A stretch of DNA of 64,000 nucleotides from Lachnospiraceae bacterium A2 (GTDB lineage: Bacteria; Bacillota; Clostridia; Lachnospirales; Lachnospiraceae): contig KE159636.1 of NCBI GenBank assembly GCA_000403315.2, positions 2,579,797 to 2,643,796 on the forward strand, given 5' to 3'. Each line of letters starts with the position of its first letter. Within the stretch, counting starts at the first letter, position 1. Below the pieces are notes generated by a model. It was not told the DNA's origin. It did no database searches and saw nothing but the letters and a program-made list of their open reading frames with translations. Below, piece after piece: positions 51,280 to 59,754 of this stretch. The translations under genes were made by a program, and so were the position numbers.

Positions 51280-52419
51280 ATGCGCTGCATACCAGTGATT
51301 ATTATGGGCAAAACAATTACCGTGAATTATGGAGGAAGCCCATGCTATACTATTGAAATCCAAACAGATTTCCGGCTCCTCCCTGAAAAACTAAAAAATC
51401 TTGGATATGGGAAAAACCGTGCATGCATTATTACAGAAACCAATGTAGGTGAACTGTACTTAAAAGAAATAGAAGACCTGCTGTCCCCTGTATTTGCTTC
51501 CTGCACTTCCTTTGTATTTGAAGCAGGGGAGGGCAGCAAAAATACGGATACAGTTGGGAAGGTATATGGGCATCTCATCGAAAACTCCTTCGACCGCAAG
51601 GACGTGCTGATTGCGTTAGGCGGCGGGGTAGTAGGGGATTTGGCCGGATTTGCGGCAGCAACTTATCTGCGGGGCATTGATTTTGTGCAGGTTCCAACCT
51701 CCCTATTGGCTCAAACCGACAGCAGTATTGGCGGAAAAACAGGCGTTGATTTTATGCAGTACAAAAATATGGTAGGGGCATTTTATATGCCAAAACTGGT
51801 CTATATGAACATTTCCACTTTAAAAACACTGCCAAAACGCCAGCTTTCTTCCGGCACAGCCGAATTAATCAAGCATGGATTTATCAAAGACAGGGCTTAC
51901 ACTGAATTTATCCAGGGCCACAGCAGTTCCATTTTGGCCCAGGACAGCCAGGCGATAGAAGAAATGGTCTACAGAAGCTGCCAGATAAAACGCGGCGTTG
52001 TTGAAAAGGATCCCAAGGAACAGGGAGAACGGGCGCTCTTAAATTTTGGCCACACCATTGGCCACGCTATTGAAAAATTATCCAATTTCACCTTATACCA
52101 TGGGGAATGTGTTTCCCTTGGCATGGTAAGCGCTGCCTACATTTCCTGCCAAAAAGGTAATATCACGCTGGAAGAACTGGAAACTTTAAAGCAGATGCTG
52201 GCAGCCCATGGCCTTCCGGTTACGCTCCCGGATTTTCCCCATACCCCAGAGGAAATCCTTGCAGCTACCAAGCTGGATAAAAAAATGGAATCTGGGAAAG
52301 TCAAATTTATTTTGCTAAAAACCCTTGGGGAAGCCTATATCACAAAGGAATTGTCTGACAGCGACCTTCTGGGGGGCATCCGCTATATCATGGAAACAGG
52401 AGCAGAAAGGGCGTCATGA
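51280..52419 (+). CDS. aroB: 3-dehydroquinate synthase
   Basis: A 379-residue enzyme of the shikimate pathway converting DAHP to 3-dehydroquinate. The NAD site is clear (ALGGGVVGDLAGFAAATYLR), as are VPTSLLAQTDSSIGGKTGVD and the zinc-binding histidine block LNFGHTIGHAIE. AAAGGG lies 6 bases before ATG 51280. It is about 20 residues longer at the N-terminus than most AroB proteins; ATG 51304 would give the usual length. Overlaps lspA by 4 bases. Confidence 0.95.
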   Translation: MRCIPVIIMGKTITVNYGGSPCYTIEIQTDFRLLPEKLKNLGYGKNRACIITETNVGELYLKEIEDLLSPVFASCTSFVFEAGEGSKNTDTVGKVYGHLIENSFDRKDVLIALGGGVVGDLAGFAAATYLRGIDFVQVPTSLLAQTDSSIGGKTGVDFMQYKNMVGAFYMPKLVYMNISTLKTLPKRQLSSGTAELIKHGFIKDRAYTEFIQGHSSSILAQDSQAIEEMVYRSCQIKRGVVEKDPKEQGERALLNFGHTIGHAIEKLSNFTLYHGECVSLGMVSAAYISCQKGNITLEELETLKQMLAAHGLPVTLPDFPHTPEEILAATKLDKKMESGKVKFILLKTLGEAYITKELSDSDLLGGIRYIMETGAERAS

Positions 52420-52943
52420 TGAATACAAAAAAACGGAATAGCTACATATTCTATGCAGCCAGCGTATGTATCCTGCTGGCTTTGGATCAGTTCACAAAAT
52501 ATCTGGCTGCTGCCCACCTAAAGCATGGAAGCTCCATCCCCATTATCAAAGGCGTATTCCAGCTGCAATATTTAGAAAACAGAGGGGCGGCATTTGGCTT
52601 ACTCCAGGGGCAGAAGCTGTGGTTTGTAACCAGTACGTTCGCCATGCTGGCGTTTATGGCACTAGTGTACCTGCGTACCCCGATGGAAAAAAAATACCGT
52701 TGGATACGTGGAATCCTGTCACTTCTGACCGCAGGCGCAATTGGGAACCTTATCGACCGCCTTTGCTTGGGATATGTAGTTGACTTCTTCTATTTTGAAT
52801 TAATCAATTTCCCAATTTTCAATGTAGCAGATATTTATGTAACCGTTGGCATGGGGATTTTGCTGGCACTGGTCTTTTTCTATTATAAAGAAGAAGAACT
52901 GGAGGTACTCTGGCCATTTTCCAAAAAGAAACAACGGGACTAA
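52416..52943 (+). CDS. lspA: Lipoprotein signal peptidase II
   Basis: A 175-residue integral membrane aspartyl protease that removes the signal peptide from prolipoproteins. Four membrane helices; family motifs QLQYLENRGAAFGLL and GAIGNLIDRLCLGYVVDFF, with the catalytic Asp pair in NLIDRL and FNVADIYVTVG. It overlaps aroB by 4 bases and is followed 12 bases later by rluD; the lspA-rluD order is common. Confidence 0.96.
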   Translation: MMNTKKRNSYIFYAASVCILLALDQFTKYLAAAHLKHGSSIPIIKGVFQLQYLENRGAAFGLLQGQKLWFVTSTFAMLAFMALVYLRTPMEKKYRWIRGILSLLTAGAIGNLIDRLCLGYVVDFFYFELINFPIFNVADIYVTVGMGILLALVFFYYKEEELEVLWPFSKKKQRD

Positions 52944-52955
52944 AGGAGCAGGGGC

Positions 52956-53957
52956 ATGGATCATCAAACTATCTGGGAGCCAGACATTCTATTTGAAGAA
53001 AACAGCAATATGGCAGGGCAGGAAATATCCTCTGTAGATAAAGGGGATACGGTCCAAACCTTCCAGGTACTGCCAGAACAGGCAGGGGAACGCCTGGACA
53101 AATTCCTTTCCATGGCCTGCAGCGGCTATTCCCGTTCCTTTATCCAAAAACTGGCAAAGGATGGGAGAGTGCTGGTAAACCAAAAAGCCCAGAAATCCAA
53201 CTATAAAGTCAATCAGAAGGATTGCGTCCAAATCACCATTCCCCCAGCGGAAGATCTGGAAGTCCTCCCGGAAAACATACCATTGGACATTCTTTATGAA
53301 GATTCCGACCTGCTAATTGTAAATAAGCCAAAGGGGATGGTGGTGCATCCTTCCCCGGGACATTTTTCCGGCACATTGGTAAACGCCGTCCTGTATCATT
53401 GCAAAGACAGCCTTTCCGGCATCAATGGGGTTATCCGGCCGGGAATTGTCCACCGGATTGACATGGATACTACTGGGACATTAATTATCTGCAAAAATGA
53501 CAATTCCCATATCAAAATTGCAGAACAGATCAAAGCACATTCCGTTACCAGACGCTATGTTGGAATTGTAAAAGGCATTGCAAAGCAGGAGAGCGGCACG
53601 ATAGAAAGCACCATCGGAAGGCATCCCATTGACAGGAAAAAAATGGCAATCAATGTACCAAATGGGAAACACGCCGTAACCCACTACAGGGTATTGGAGC
53701 GGTTTGCAAAGCACACCTATATGGAATTTGAACTGGAAACAGGCCGGACCCATCAAATCCGTGTCCATATGGCAAGCATCGGCCACCCGCTTCTTGGGGA
53801 TGAGGTTTATGGGACAGGGAAAACGCCGTGGAACTTGCAAGGGCAGACGCTCCATGCAGCAACCATAGGATTTCTCCATCCATCCACAGGGAACTATTTG
53901 GAAACCACCGCGCCTTTGCCAGAATACTTTGCGGAACTGTTAAAGAAAGATTTATAA
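52956..53957 (+). CDS. rluD: Pseudouridine synthase, RluD/RluA family
   Basis: A 333-residue RNA-modifying enzyme. An S4 domain (about 45-105; GERLDKFLSMACSGYSRSFI) precedes the RluA-type catalytic domain with Asp169 in HRIDMDTTG. The C-terminal RTHQIRVHMASIGHPLLGD block is complete. AAGGAG lies before the ATG. The first 40 residues are an acidic extension not seen in most homologues. It probably modifies helix 69 of 23S rRNA, inferred from the family. Confidence 0.92.
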   Translation: MDHQTIWEPDILFEENSNMAGQEISSVDKGDTVQTFQVLPEQAGERLDKFLSMACSGYSRSFIQKLAKDGRVLVNQKAQKSNYKVNQKDCVQITIPPAEDLEVLPENIPLDILYEDSDLLIVNKPKGMVVHPSPGHFSGTLVNAVLYHCKDSLSGINGVIRPGIVHRIDMDTTGTLIICKNDNSHIKIAEQIKAHSVTRRYVGIVKGIAKQESGTIESTIGRHPIDRKKMAINVPNGKHAVTHYRVLERFAKHTYMEFELETGRTHQIRVHMASIGHPLLGDEVYGTGKTPWNLQGQTLHAATIGFLHPSTGNYLETTAPLPEYFAELLKKDL

Positions 53958-53994
53958 CATCCCAACGGAAATTCATCCGAAAAAGAACGGTTCT

Positions 53995-54037
53995 GGCTCT
54001 ATCATATCGGCTATTATAAAAAATGGGGAAACTCAAA
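53995..54037 (+). repeat. 43-base inverted repeat, left copy
   Basis: Begins GGCTCTATCATATCGGCTAT and ends AATGGGGAAACTCAAA. The complement occurs at 56671-56713 with a single mismatch. The two copies face each other across 2.6 kb containing the kinase-like gene, the recombinase and the dtd pseudogene. The GGCTCT end recalls IS termini; invertible-segment ends are the alternative. Confidence 0.75.
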
Positions 54038-54160
54038 CACAAATTGTATATACATTTTAGGAAAATTATAGTATAATAATAAATAACATAATCTTAAGGC
54101 ACAATTTTAATCTTTCCATTTTTGTAAAGATGGTTAAATAGGTAGGAAGGTGGTATATGT

Positions 54161-54799
54161 ATGGGACAATTCGTAATCACAATAGGCCGGGAATTTGGAA
54201 GCGGAGGTTTGGATATAGGCCGGATGCTCTCCGAACAGTTAAACGTAAAGTGTTATGATAAGGAACTGCTTTCCATGGCTGCCAAGGAAAGCGGGTTATG
54301 CCGGGAAATTTTTGAAAACCATGACGAAAAACCAACCAGCAGTTTCTTGTATTCCTTGGTAATGGATACTTATTCTGTCAGCGGCTACACTTCAGCGCCA
54401 TTTTTGGATATGCCTTTGAACCATAAAGTATTTTTGGCACAATTTGAAGCCATTAAAAACCTTGCGAAAAAGGAATCCTGCATTATTGTGGGGCGCTGCG
54501 CAGATTATGCATTGGCAGAGCATCCGAATTGCATCAATGTATTTATCCATGCAGACCTTGCGTTCCGTATCGACCATGTCATGCAGACCTTTGGCTTATC
54601 AAAGGAAAAGGCCGCAGACATGATACACAAGACAGATAAGAAACGGGCAAGCTACTATAATTATTACTCCAGCAAAAAGTGGGGCGATTCCAGAAGCTAC
54701 CATCTGACATTGGACAGCAGCCAGCTTGGGCTTCAGGGATGCAGCGAAATGATTCTTTCCTATATGGATATCCAGAAGAAACAGAAAAACAAAAAGTAA
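54161..54799 (+). CDS. Cytidylate kinase-like protein
   Basis: A 212-residue P-loop protein of the cytidylate-kinase-like family (not the essential Cmk): it begins ITIGREFGSGGLDIGRMLSE, with IIVGRCADYAL and NVFIHADLAFRID further on. These proteins are common in Clostridia and have no settled substrate. GGAAGGTGG precedes ATG 54161. It lies just inside the left 43-base inverted repeat and converges on the recombinase gene with 5 bases between stops. Confidence 0.87.
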   Translation: MGQFVITIGREFGSGGLDIGRMLSEQLNVKCYDKELLSMAAKESGLCREIFENHDEKPTSSFLYSLVMDTYSVSGYTSAPFLDMPLNHKVFLAQFEAIKNLAKKESCIIVGRCADYALAEHPNCINVFIHADLAFRIDHVMQTFGLSKEKAADMIHKTDKKRASYYNYYSSKKWGDSRSYHLTLDSSQLGLQGCSEMILSYMDIQKKQKNKK

Positions 54800-54804
54800 C
54801 TGCA

Positions 54805-55869
54805 TCAGTGATCCTCGTGAAAAATGCTCCCTGAGAATTTACCCGCCAGCCTTCTCCGCTCGTCGTCAATGGCAGCATAGTGTTGGCGGGTTGTTTCTAC
54901 GCTTTTGTGCCCTAACGCATCTGCAACCAGATAAATGTCGCCAGTTTCTTTGTAAAGGTTTGTCCCATAGGTGCTCCGAAGCTTATGCGGGGTGATTTTC
55001 TTGCTGATGTTTGCCGCGCCAGTATATTTTTTTACCAATTTCTCCACAGAGCGGGTAGTAAGCCTGCTGTACTTTAATGACAGGAACAATGCATGTTCAT
55101 GTTCCGGAAGGGCTTTTTCTGCCAAAAGTGGGCGTTCCATTTCCAAATAGTCCAACAGGGCGTTGCTTACTTCCTCGCCAAAATAAACCATGGATTCATT
55201 TCCGCCTTTCCGGACAACACGCATCCCCTGGTTCTTAAAACTCACATCCTTAACATCAAGCCCCACGCATTCCGACACACGGATTCCGGTTCCCAGCAGC
55301 AGCGTCAGGATAGCAACATCCCGGTATTTCGTTTTCTGGTGGGAAGCAAGCTGCTTTGCGGTAAGGGAACTTCCGTTCTCCACAGTGGAAATTAAATCTG
55401 CAACCTCATCTTTATCCAAGCGGATAATATTTTCTTTATGCTTCTTAGGTGTTTCCACCATCGAAGGGGCGTTGGTCTTTATAAATTCCTTCTTAAAGTA
55501 ATAATTGTACATGGTCCTTATTGCGGACAGTTTCCGGGATTTCCCCTTTTCCCCATTGGTAACGGCTTGCCCGTCTTTTTTCTCATAGTAGGAGAGGTAG
55601 GAAAGGTATTCCTCAATATCCACTGGGGTCATTTCATCCAAAACATCCAATGGAATCTCATGCATGGGAATTTTCCCATAAATAGGATTTTTTTCCTGGA
55701 TGAACTCAAAAAACAAACGGATATCGTACCCATAAGACAGCCTGGTCCTGGAAGCTGTATTCCTTGTGTCAAGGTAACGGAAAAAATCTGCACAGAACTT
55801 CGGGAGTTCTTTCAAAAGTCCCTGCAGTTTCCGTTTATTTTCTAAATTAATTTTTTCAACGTAGTCCAT
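54805..55869 (-). CDS. Tyrosine recombinase, XerS-like
   Basis: A 354-residue site-specific recombinase. An N-terminal SAM-like core-binding domain (about 25-145) precedes a complete catalytic domain: Arg in GTGIRVSECVGLD, Lys in the RKGG hairpin, HKLRSTYGTNLY, and the LGHKSVETTRQHYA box with His and nucleophile Tyr. Length and the extended N-terminus resemble single-recombinase XerS proteins rather than XerC or XerD. No excisionase or phage gene is nearby. A dif-like 28-bp site lies 148 bases upstream of its start, as difSL does for XerS. Probable role: chromosome-dimer resolution or inversion. Confidence 0.85.
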   Translation of the reverse strand: MDYVEKINLENKRKLQGLLKELPKFCADFFRYLDTRNTASRTRLSYGYDIRLFFEFIQEKNPIYGKIPMHEIPLDVLDEMTPVDIEEYLSYLSYYEKKDGQAVTNGEKGKSRKLSAIRTMYNYYFKKEFIKTNAPSMVETPKKHKENIIRLDKDEVADLISTVENGSSLTAKQLASHQKTKYRDVAILTLLLGTGIRVSECVGLDVKDVSFKNQGMRVVRKGGNESMVYFGEEVSNALLDYLEMERPLLAEKALPEHEHALFLSLKYSRLTTRSVEKLVKKYTGAANISKKITPHKLRSTYGTNLYKETGDIYLVADALGHKSVETTRQHYAAIDDERRRLAGKFSGSIFHEDH

Positions 55870-56016
55870 AAAAACTCCTTTTCCATGTTATGCAGAATAT
55901 CGTGCAACGAGCCAAGCAGGCGTGTTTGCAGAGATATTTTGCGAATGGCCGCGAGAATTAAAATGCGGTGTAATAGATAATGAAGCTGCCTGTAAAAACC
56001 ACAGTTGGCATATGTC
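55870..56016. other. Leader region of the recombinase gene
   Basis: No gene is seen. It holds an extra half-arm like sequence (TTTTGCGAATG at 55938) that resembles the right arm of the 28-bp site next to it. Confidence 0.3.
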
Positions 56017-56044
56017 AGTTCGTAAAATCAACATTTCGCGAACT
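56017..56044. other. Candidate Xer/dif-like recombination site
   Basis: Exact 11-6-11 architecture: left arm AGTTCGTAAAA (56017-56027), centre TCAACA (56028-56033), right arm TTTCGCGAACT (56034-56044). The arms are complementary at 9 of 11 positions, the partial asymmetry typical of dif sites. It lies upstream of the XerS-like gene. The sequence differs from known dif sites, so function is inferred from architecture and position. Confidence 0.5.
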
Positions 56045-56121
56045 CATAAACCAAAGCTTCAAAATACTTCCAGCATCTTCTTCCATTCCTATATGCTTAT
56101 AAATCTGGCAGATTATAAATC

Positions 56122-56567
56122 CTAAAGTTCTTCGGAATCCAATACAATGGTAAACGGCCCATCATTCAATAAAGAAATTTTCATATTGGCGCCAAAAGAA
56201 CCTGTCTGCACAGACGGCACTTGCTTCCTGCACTCTGAAATAATGTATTCATATAATTCCTCTGCAAGTTCTGGCGTCCCGGCTTTGGTAAAGATGGCCG
56301 GTTACCTTTCCGGCAGTCTGCATAAAGGGTAAACTGTGAAATCAGGAGCAATTCCCCTGAAACATCCTGCAAGGATAAATTCGTTTTCCCATTTTCATCT
56401 TCAAAAATACGCATATTTACTAACTTGCGTATCATCTTATCCGCAACTTCCTGCGTATCTCCGTGGCTGATCCCAATTAATACCAGGAACCCTGTGCCAA
56501 TTTTTCCAATGATATTCTGTTCCACCTCAACTTCTGCGTGGGTGACACGCTGAATCACAAATTTCAT
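56122..56567 (-). pseudogene. dtd: D-aminoacyl-tRNA deacylase (Dtd), frameshifted
   Basis: The first frame gives Dtd up to [12 protein letters not shown], including GISHGDT and the SQFTLYAD motif. A single base is missing near 56290; restoring it gives [16 protein letters not shown] and then [20 protein letters not shown] to a stop at 56122. The total is then exactly 149 codons, the normal length. The enzyme hydrolyses D-amino acids from tRNA. Either a recent inactivation or a sequencing error; no homopolymer longer than three lies at the site. Confidence 0.85.
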
Positions 56568-56580
56568 ATTTCCTCCATTC

Positions 56581-56608
56581 TTTTACCTGCCATTGATTGC
56601 AGGTAAAA
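56581..56608. repeat. Hairpin in the dtd leader
   Basis: Perfect 10-base arms TTTTACCTGC and GCAGGTAAAA with an 8-base loop, just upstream of the dtd ribosome site. It may be the terminator of upstream minus-strand transcription or a leader structure. Confidence 0.5.
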
Positions 56609-56670
56609 AACTATTACTACACGCCTTTTATTATAGTAGTATTACAAAAAAAACACAATATTTTTGATGA

Positions 56671-56713
56671 TTTGAGTTTCCCCATTTTTTATAATAGCCG
56701 ATATGGTAGAGCC
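56671..56713 (-). repeat. 43-base inverted repeat, right copy
   Basis: Complement of the sequence at 53995-54037 with one mismatch in 43. It closes the segment holding the recombinase. The remaining 56714-56878 shows no gene. Confidence 0.75.
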
Positions 56714-56878
56714 AAAAGGCCTTGCTGCCGGCAGCATAGACATCTTGCACAAAAAGCGTCTGAAAAGCTGAAAATTTGATGAAAGTTTGCACCAAGCCCT
56801 TGTTTATCTATCCTGCCACAGATTTAACCTCCTTACCCGCAGCACCTGAAAACACAAATTAAGATTTATCCCCTGTTG

Positions 56879-57214
56879 TTACTGCCTAATGTAATAAGGA
56901 ACCACCAGAAACTTCCCCGCATGGATTTCATCACTCCTTAAGCCATTTAAAGATTTGATTTCCTTCATATATTCTTGGACGCTTCCATATTCCTCTGTCA
57001 TATATTCAGAAGCAATGCTCCAAAGGCTGTCCCCAGATTGTATCTCAATGCTGGTATAAGATTTATAGCCCTGCCCCTCTCTCGCTTCTTTGCCCCCATT
57101 CTGGAATACCAAAAGCCATGATCCCATACAGATTGTAAGGATGCCAACTGCCAAAACCAAAAATATTTTATATTGGTAAACTTTCCTGATCCATCCCAGT
57201 TCCCCCAATTCCAT
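56879..57214 (-). CDS. YneA-like LysM protein (SOS division inhibitor)
   Basis: A 111-residue protein: short cytoplasmic N-terminus, one membrane helix (about 16-37), and a C-terminal LysM peptidoglycan-binding domain (IQSGDSLWSIASEYM to GKFLVVPYY). It is encoded divergently from lexA, has LexA-like boxes in its promoter, and matches Bacillus YneA in size and layout, so it probably delays division during DNA damage. AAAGGAGG precedes the ATG. The assignment rests on context as well as domain order. Confidence 0.8.
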   Translation of the reverse strand: MELGELGWIRKVYQYKIFLVLAVGILTICMGSWLLVFQNGGKEAREGQGYKSYTSIEIQSGDSLWSIASEYMTEEYGSVQEYMKEIKSLNGLRSDEIHAGKFLVVPYYIRQ

Positions 57215-57232
57215 AATCCCTTCCTCCTTTGT

Positions 57233-57355
57233 CGAACACGTTTTCCGAACGTTTGTTTATACCGAGTATATATCAAGAACATATATTTGTCAAGTAAATT
57301 TGCGAACAAATTTTCGGAATATTTGTTTGCATTTTTCTAAAAAATGTGTTATGAT
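57233..57355. promoter_or_regulatory. Divergent SOS promoters with LexA boxes
   Basis: For the LysM gene (minus): TTGACA (complement of 57288-57293), 17-base spacer, TATACT (57265-57270). For lexA (plus): TTGCAT (57327-57332), 17-base spacer, TATGAT (57350-57355). LexA-box-like sites, scored against CGAACRNRYGTTYC: CGAACACGTTTTCC at 57233 (13/14), CGAACGTTTGTTTA at 57246 (12/14), AGAACATATATTTG at 57276 (11/14, inside the minus promoter) and CGAACAAATTTTCG at 57303 (12/14, next to the lexA -35). Confidence 0.75.
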
Positions 57356-57440
57356 AGGTATGTGCATAGTAACTTATCCAACCTTGCATCTGAGGGATGC
57401 CGGAACTGGGGTTTGATAGGTAATTTTAGGAGGTATGGTT

Positions 57441-58058
57441 ATGGCATATGGAAAAATTAGTGATAAACAGAAAGAAATTTTAGAATATATCAAGAGTGAA
57501 ATTTTAAACCGGGGCTATCCGCCAGCAGTACGTGACATCTGTGAGGCTGTCCATCTAAAATCCACTTCTTCCGTCCATTCCCATCTGGAAACATTAGAGA
57601 AGAACGGATATATCCGCAGGGACCCTACAAAGCCACGGGCAATTGAGATTATTGACGACACATTTAATTTAGTCCGGCGCGAAGTGGTGAACGTGCCCCT
57701 GCTTGGACGTGTTGCTGCCGGACAGCCATTACTTGCTGTGGAAAATATTGAAACGTATTTCCCAGTCCCCTCGGAATACATACCGAACGAGGAAACCTTT
57801 ATGCTCCGTGTCACAGGGGAAAGCATGATAAATGCCGGGATTTTTGATGGGGACAATATTTTAGTGCAGCGCCAGTCTACAGCAGAAGATGGAGAAATGG
57901 TTGTAGCCCTGGTGGACGATTCCGCAACTGTAAAAACATTCTTTAAGGAAGAAGGCCATTACCGCCTTCAGCCAGAAAACCCTGCAATGGATCCCATTAT
58001 TGTAGAGGACTGTACGATTTTAGGGAAAGTTTTCGGGGTATTCCGCTTTTTTAAGTAA
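57441..58058 (+). CDS. lexA: SOS repressor LexA
   Basis: A 205-residue LexA: N-terminal winged helix (YPPAVRDICEAVHLKSTSSV), cleavage site Ala93-Gly94 (VAAGQPL) and catalytic Ser128 (GESM) with Lys165 (ATVKTFF). RecA filaments trigger self-cleavage and release SOS genes. ATG 57441 is chosen because the ATG at 57435 touches the GGAGG site. It probably represses itself and the divergent LysM gene. Confidence 0.97.
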   Translation: MAYGKISDKQKEILEYIKSEILNRGYPPAVRDICEAVHLKSTSSVHSHLETLEKNGYIRRDPTKPRAIEIIDDTFNLVRREVVNVPLLGRVAAGQPLLAVENIETYFPVPSEYIPNEETFMLRVTGESMINAGIFDGDNILVQRQSTAEDGEMVVALVDDSATVKTFFKEEGHYRLQPENPAMDPIIVEDCTILGKVFGVFRFFK

Positions 58059-58083
58059 ATCCCCTTAATTTTAAGTTCCAAAA

Positions 58084-58114
58084 GGCTGCCGCAAGTTGAG
58101 ATACAGCGGCAGCC
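58084..58114. terminator. Terminator between lexA and rsfS
   Basis: Strong stem GGCTGCCGC / GCGGCAGCC with a 13-base loop between converging genes. The flanks are A-rich on one side and only partly T-rich on the other. Confidence 0.65.
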
Positions 58115-58121
58115 CAAATTG

Positions 58122-58472
58122 TTACAGTTCTTCTACAGTGATTTTTTTGCCGTCCGTCCAAATCCTCTCCAAATCATAAAACAGACGGTCTTCTTTGGAA
58201 AATAAGTGTACAATAATGTCCCTGTAATCCATAAGTACCCAACTGGAGTTGCGGGTTCCTTCAATTTGCTTTACAGTATGGCCAATTTTGCCAAGTTCTT
58301 CTTCCACTGCATCCACCATCGCCTGGATTTGGTTGGTATTCGTCCCCGTTGCAATTACAAAATAATCTGCAAGGGGTGAGATTTCACTGATATCAATAAT
58401 GCGTATTTCTTCTGCCTTTTTTTCGCTCAATGCATGGCAGGCAGCTTTTGCCATTTCGCGGGAAATATCCAT
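58122..58472 (-). CDS. rsfS: Ribosomal silencing factor RsfS
   Basis: A 116-residue RsfS that binds uL14 and blocks subunit joining when nutrients fail. Family blocks: ISPLADYFVIATGTNTNQIQ, VKQIEGTRNSSWVLMDYRDI and VHLFSKEDRLFYDLERIW. Last gene of the minus-strand run, after yqeK, the usual nadD-yqeK-rsfS order. Confidence 0.95.
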   Translation of the reverse strand: MDISREMAKAACHALSEKKAEEIRIIDISEISPLADYFVIATGTNTNQIQAMVDAVEEELGKIGHTVKQIEGTRNSSWVLMDYRDIIVHLFSKEDRLFYDLERIWTDGKKITVEEL

Positions 58473-58493
58473 ATATCACTCATTCCTTTCGTT

Positions 58494-59108
58494 TCATTCG
58501 GGTACAAATCTGTCTGGTTCACTGACTTCTTTCATGGCGGAAGCCTTCTCCCGGTAATATTGGTACGTTTCTACAGTGAGCGGGTCAATTTCCCCGCCTT
58601 TCCGTTCCAGATAATTTAAAGTATCTGACAAAATTTTCAGCATGGTTTTGTCTAGGTCTTCAAAGGCTAGCCTGCGGACCTCTGCTAAGTTAGGCGCTTT
58701 GCGGCGGTTTGGCTCAATATAGTCTGCAATATAAATAATTTTATCCAATGTTCCCATCCCCGGCTCGCCGGTGGTATGCACCTGTATGGCATGGAGGACT
58801 TCCCGGTCCTCTACGCCGTAACGTTTCCTTGCAAAGTAAGCGCCTAGCTTTGCGTGGAGCAGGAAGGGGCTTTTCTCCTCTGAAGCTGAAACAGAAATTT
58901 TATGTTTTTTGCATATCTTTAACTTTTCATGGTTTGAAAGGCATTTTGCACAGTCATGCAAAAGCCCTGCATACATGGCCTGTTCCATATCTGCCTGATG
59001 TGCCATGGCCATGGCAGCGGCGGTATACATCACCCCAAGGGTGTGGGCATACCGTTCCTTATCCAGTTCCTTTTTCAGCTTTTTTTCGATTTCTTCCCGT
59101 TTCATCAT
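58494..59108 (-). CDS. yqeK: YqeK, HD-domain Ap4A hydrolase
   Basis: A 204-residue HD-domain phosphohydrolase. The metal site is seen in HTLGVMYTAAAMAMAHQADM and GLLHDCAKCLS, and EREVLHAIQVHTTGEPGMG-like residues follow (REVLHAIQVHTTGEPGMG). It splits diadenosine tetraphosphate symmetrically. Start at 59108, 9 bases after GGAG; it overlaps the nadD end by 50 bases. An ATG at 59126 is possible. Confidence 0.9.
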   Translation of the reverse strand: MMKREEIEKKLKKELDKERYAHTLGVMYTAAAMAMAHQADMEQAMYAGLLHDCAKCLSNHEKLKICKKHKISVSASEEKSPFLLHAKLGAYFARKRYGVEDREVLHAIQVHTTGEPGMGTLDKIIYIADYIEPNRRKAPNLAEVRRLAFEDLDKTMLKILSDTLNYLERKGGEIDPLTVETYQYYREKASAMKEVSEPDRFVPE

Positions 59109-59736
59109 CCAATCCATCTCCTTCATATAAATGGTTTGCCCTGATATACGCTTCTACTTCTTCGGGAACAAGGTACCGTATGGTCCGCCCATAATGCAGG
59201 CGGCTTCGGATATCCTGTGAGGAAACCTCTAGGTTGGGCGTATCTAATGGAAAGAATTTTTCCTGATATTTTTGGTTCAGGTAGTCTATTTGCTGGAAAA
59301 ACTTTTCCTGATGCTGGTGTTTCCGGTGCGCTGCCAAAATATTGCAATGTTCTATAATTGCAGCCGGTTCCTTCCATGACTCAAAATCAAACAAAGAGTC
59401 TGCACCTAAGATAAAAAACAAGTCTGCGCCGGGATTATGCTCTTTCAGCTTTTTTATGGTGAGGTAAGTGTAACTGGTGCCTTGGGATTCTACCTCTGTT
59501 TGGTCGATAAAAAAGGCGGGATTCCCTGCAATTGCCAAAGACACCATCTGGCAGCGGTGGAAGGATGCCGTGACATCCTGCGCCTGTTTATGGGGAGAAA
59601 GCCCAGTAGGCAGAAACAGGACTTTTCCAAGGCCAAACTGTTCCCTGGCATTCTCCGCAATCATTAAATGCCCATAATGGATAGGGTCGAATGTCCCTCC
59701 CATGATACCAATTCTTTGCATGGTTTGTCGCTCCAT
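59059..59736 (-). CDS. nadD: Nicotinate-nucleotide adenylyltransferase
   Basis: A 225-residue NadD making deamido-NAD. The nucleotidyl-transferase motif GGTFDPIHYGH is near the start, with SRLHYGRTIRYLVP and FILGADSLFDFESW further on. ATG 59721 (MQRIGIMGGTFDP) has better ribosome-site spacing than 59736 and is an alternative. The C-terminus runs 50 bases into yqeK in another frame. Confidence 0.95.
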   Translation of the reverse strand: MERQTMQRIGIMGGTFDPIHYGHLMIAENAREQFGLGKVLFLPTGLSPHKQAQDVTASFHRCQMVSLAIAGNPAFFIDQTEVESQGTSYTYLTIKKLKEHNPGADLFFILGADSLFDFESWKEPAAIIEHCNILAAHRKHQHQEKFFQQIDYLNQKYQEKFFPLDTPNLEVSSQDIRSRLHYGRTIRYLVPEEVEAYIRANHLYEGDGLDDETGRNRKKAEKGTG

Positions 59737-59754
59737 AAGGCTCCCTTGCCTTGG

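Noticed and set aside
54805..55869. Recombinase as the integrase of a prophage or ICE
   Set aside because: No excisionase, relaxase, phage or tRNA attachment feature lies nearby, and the gene is flanked by housekeeping genes.
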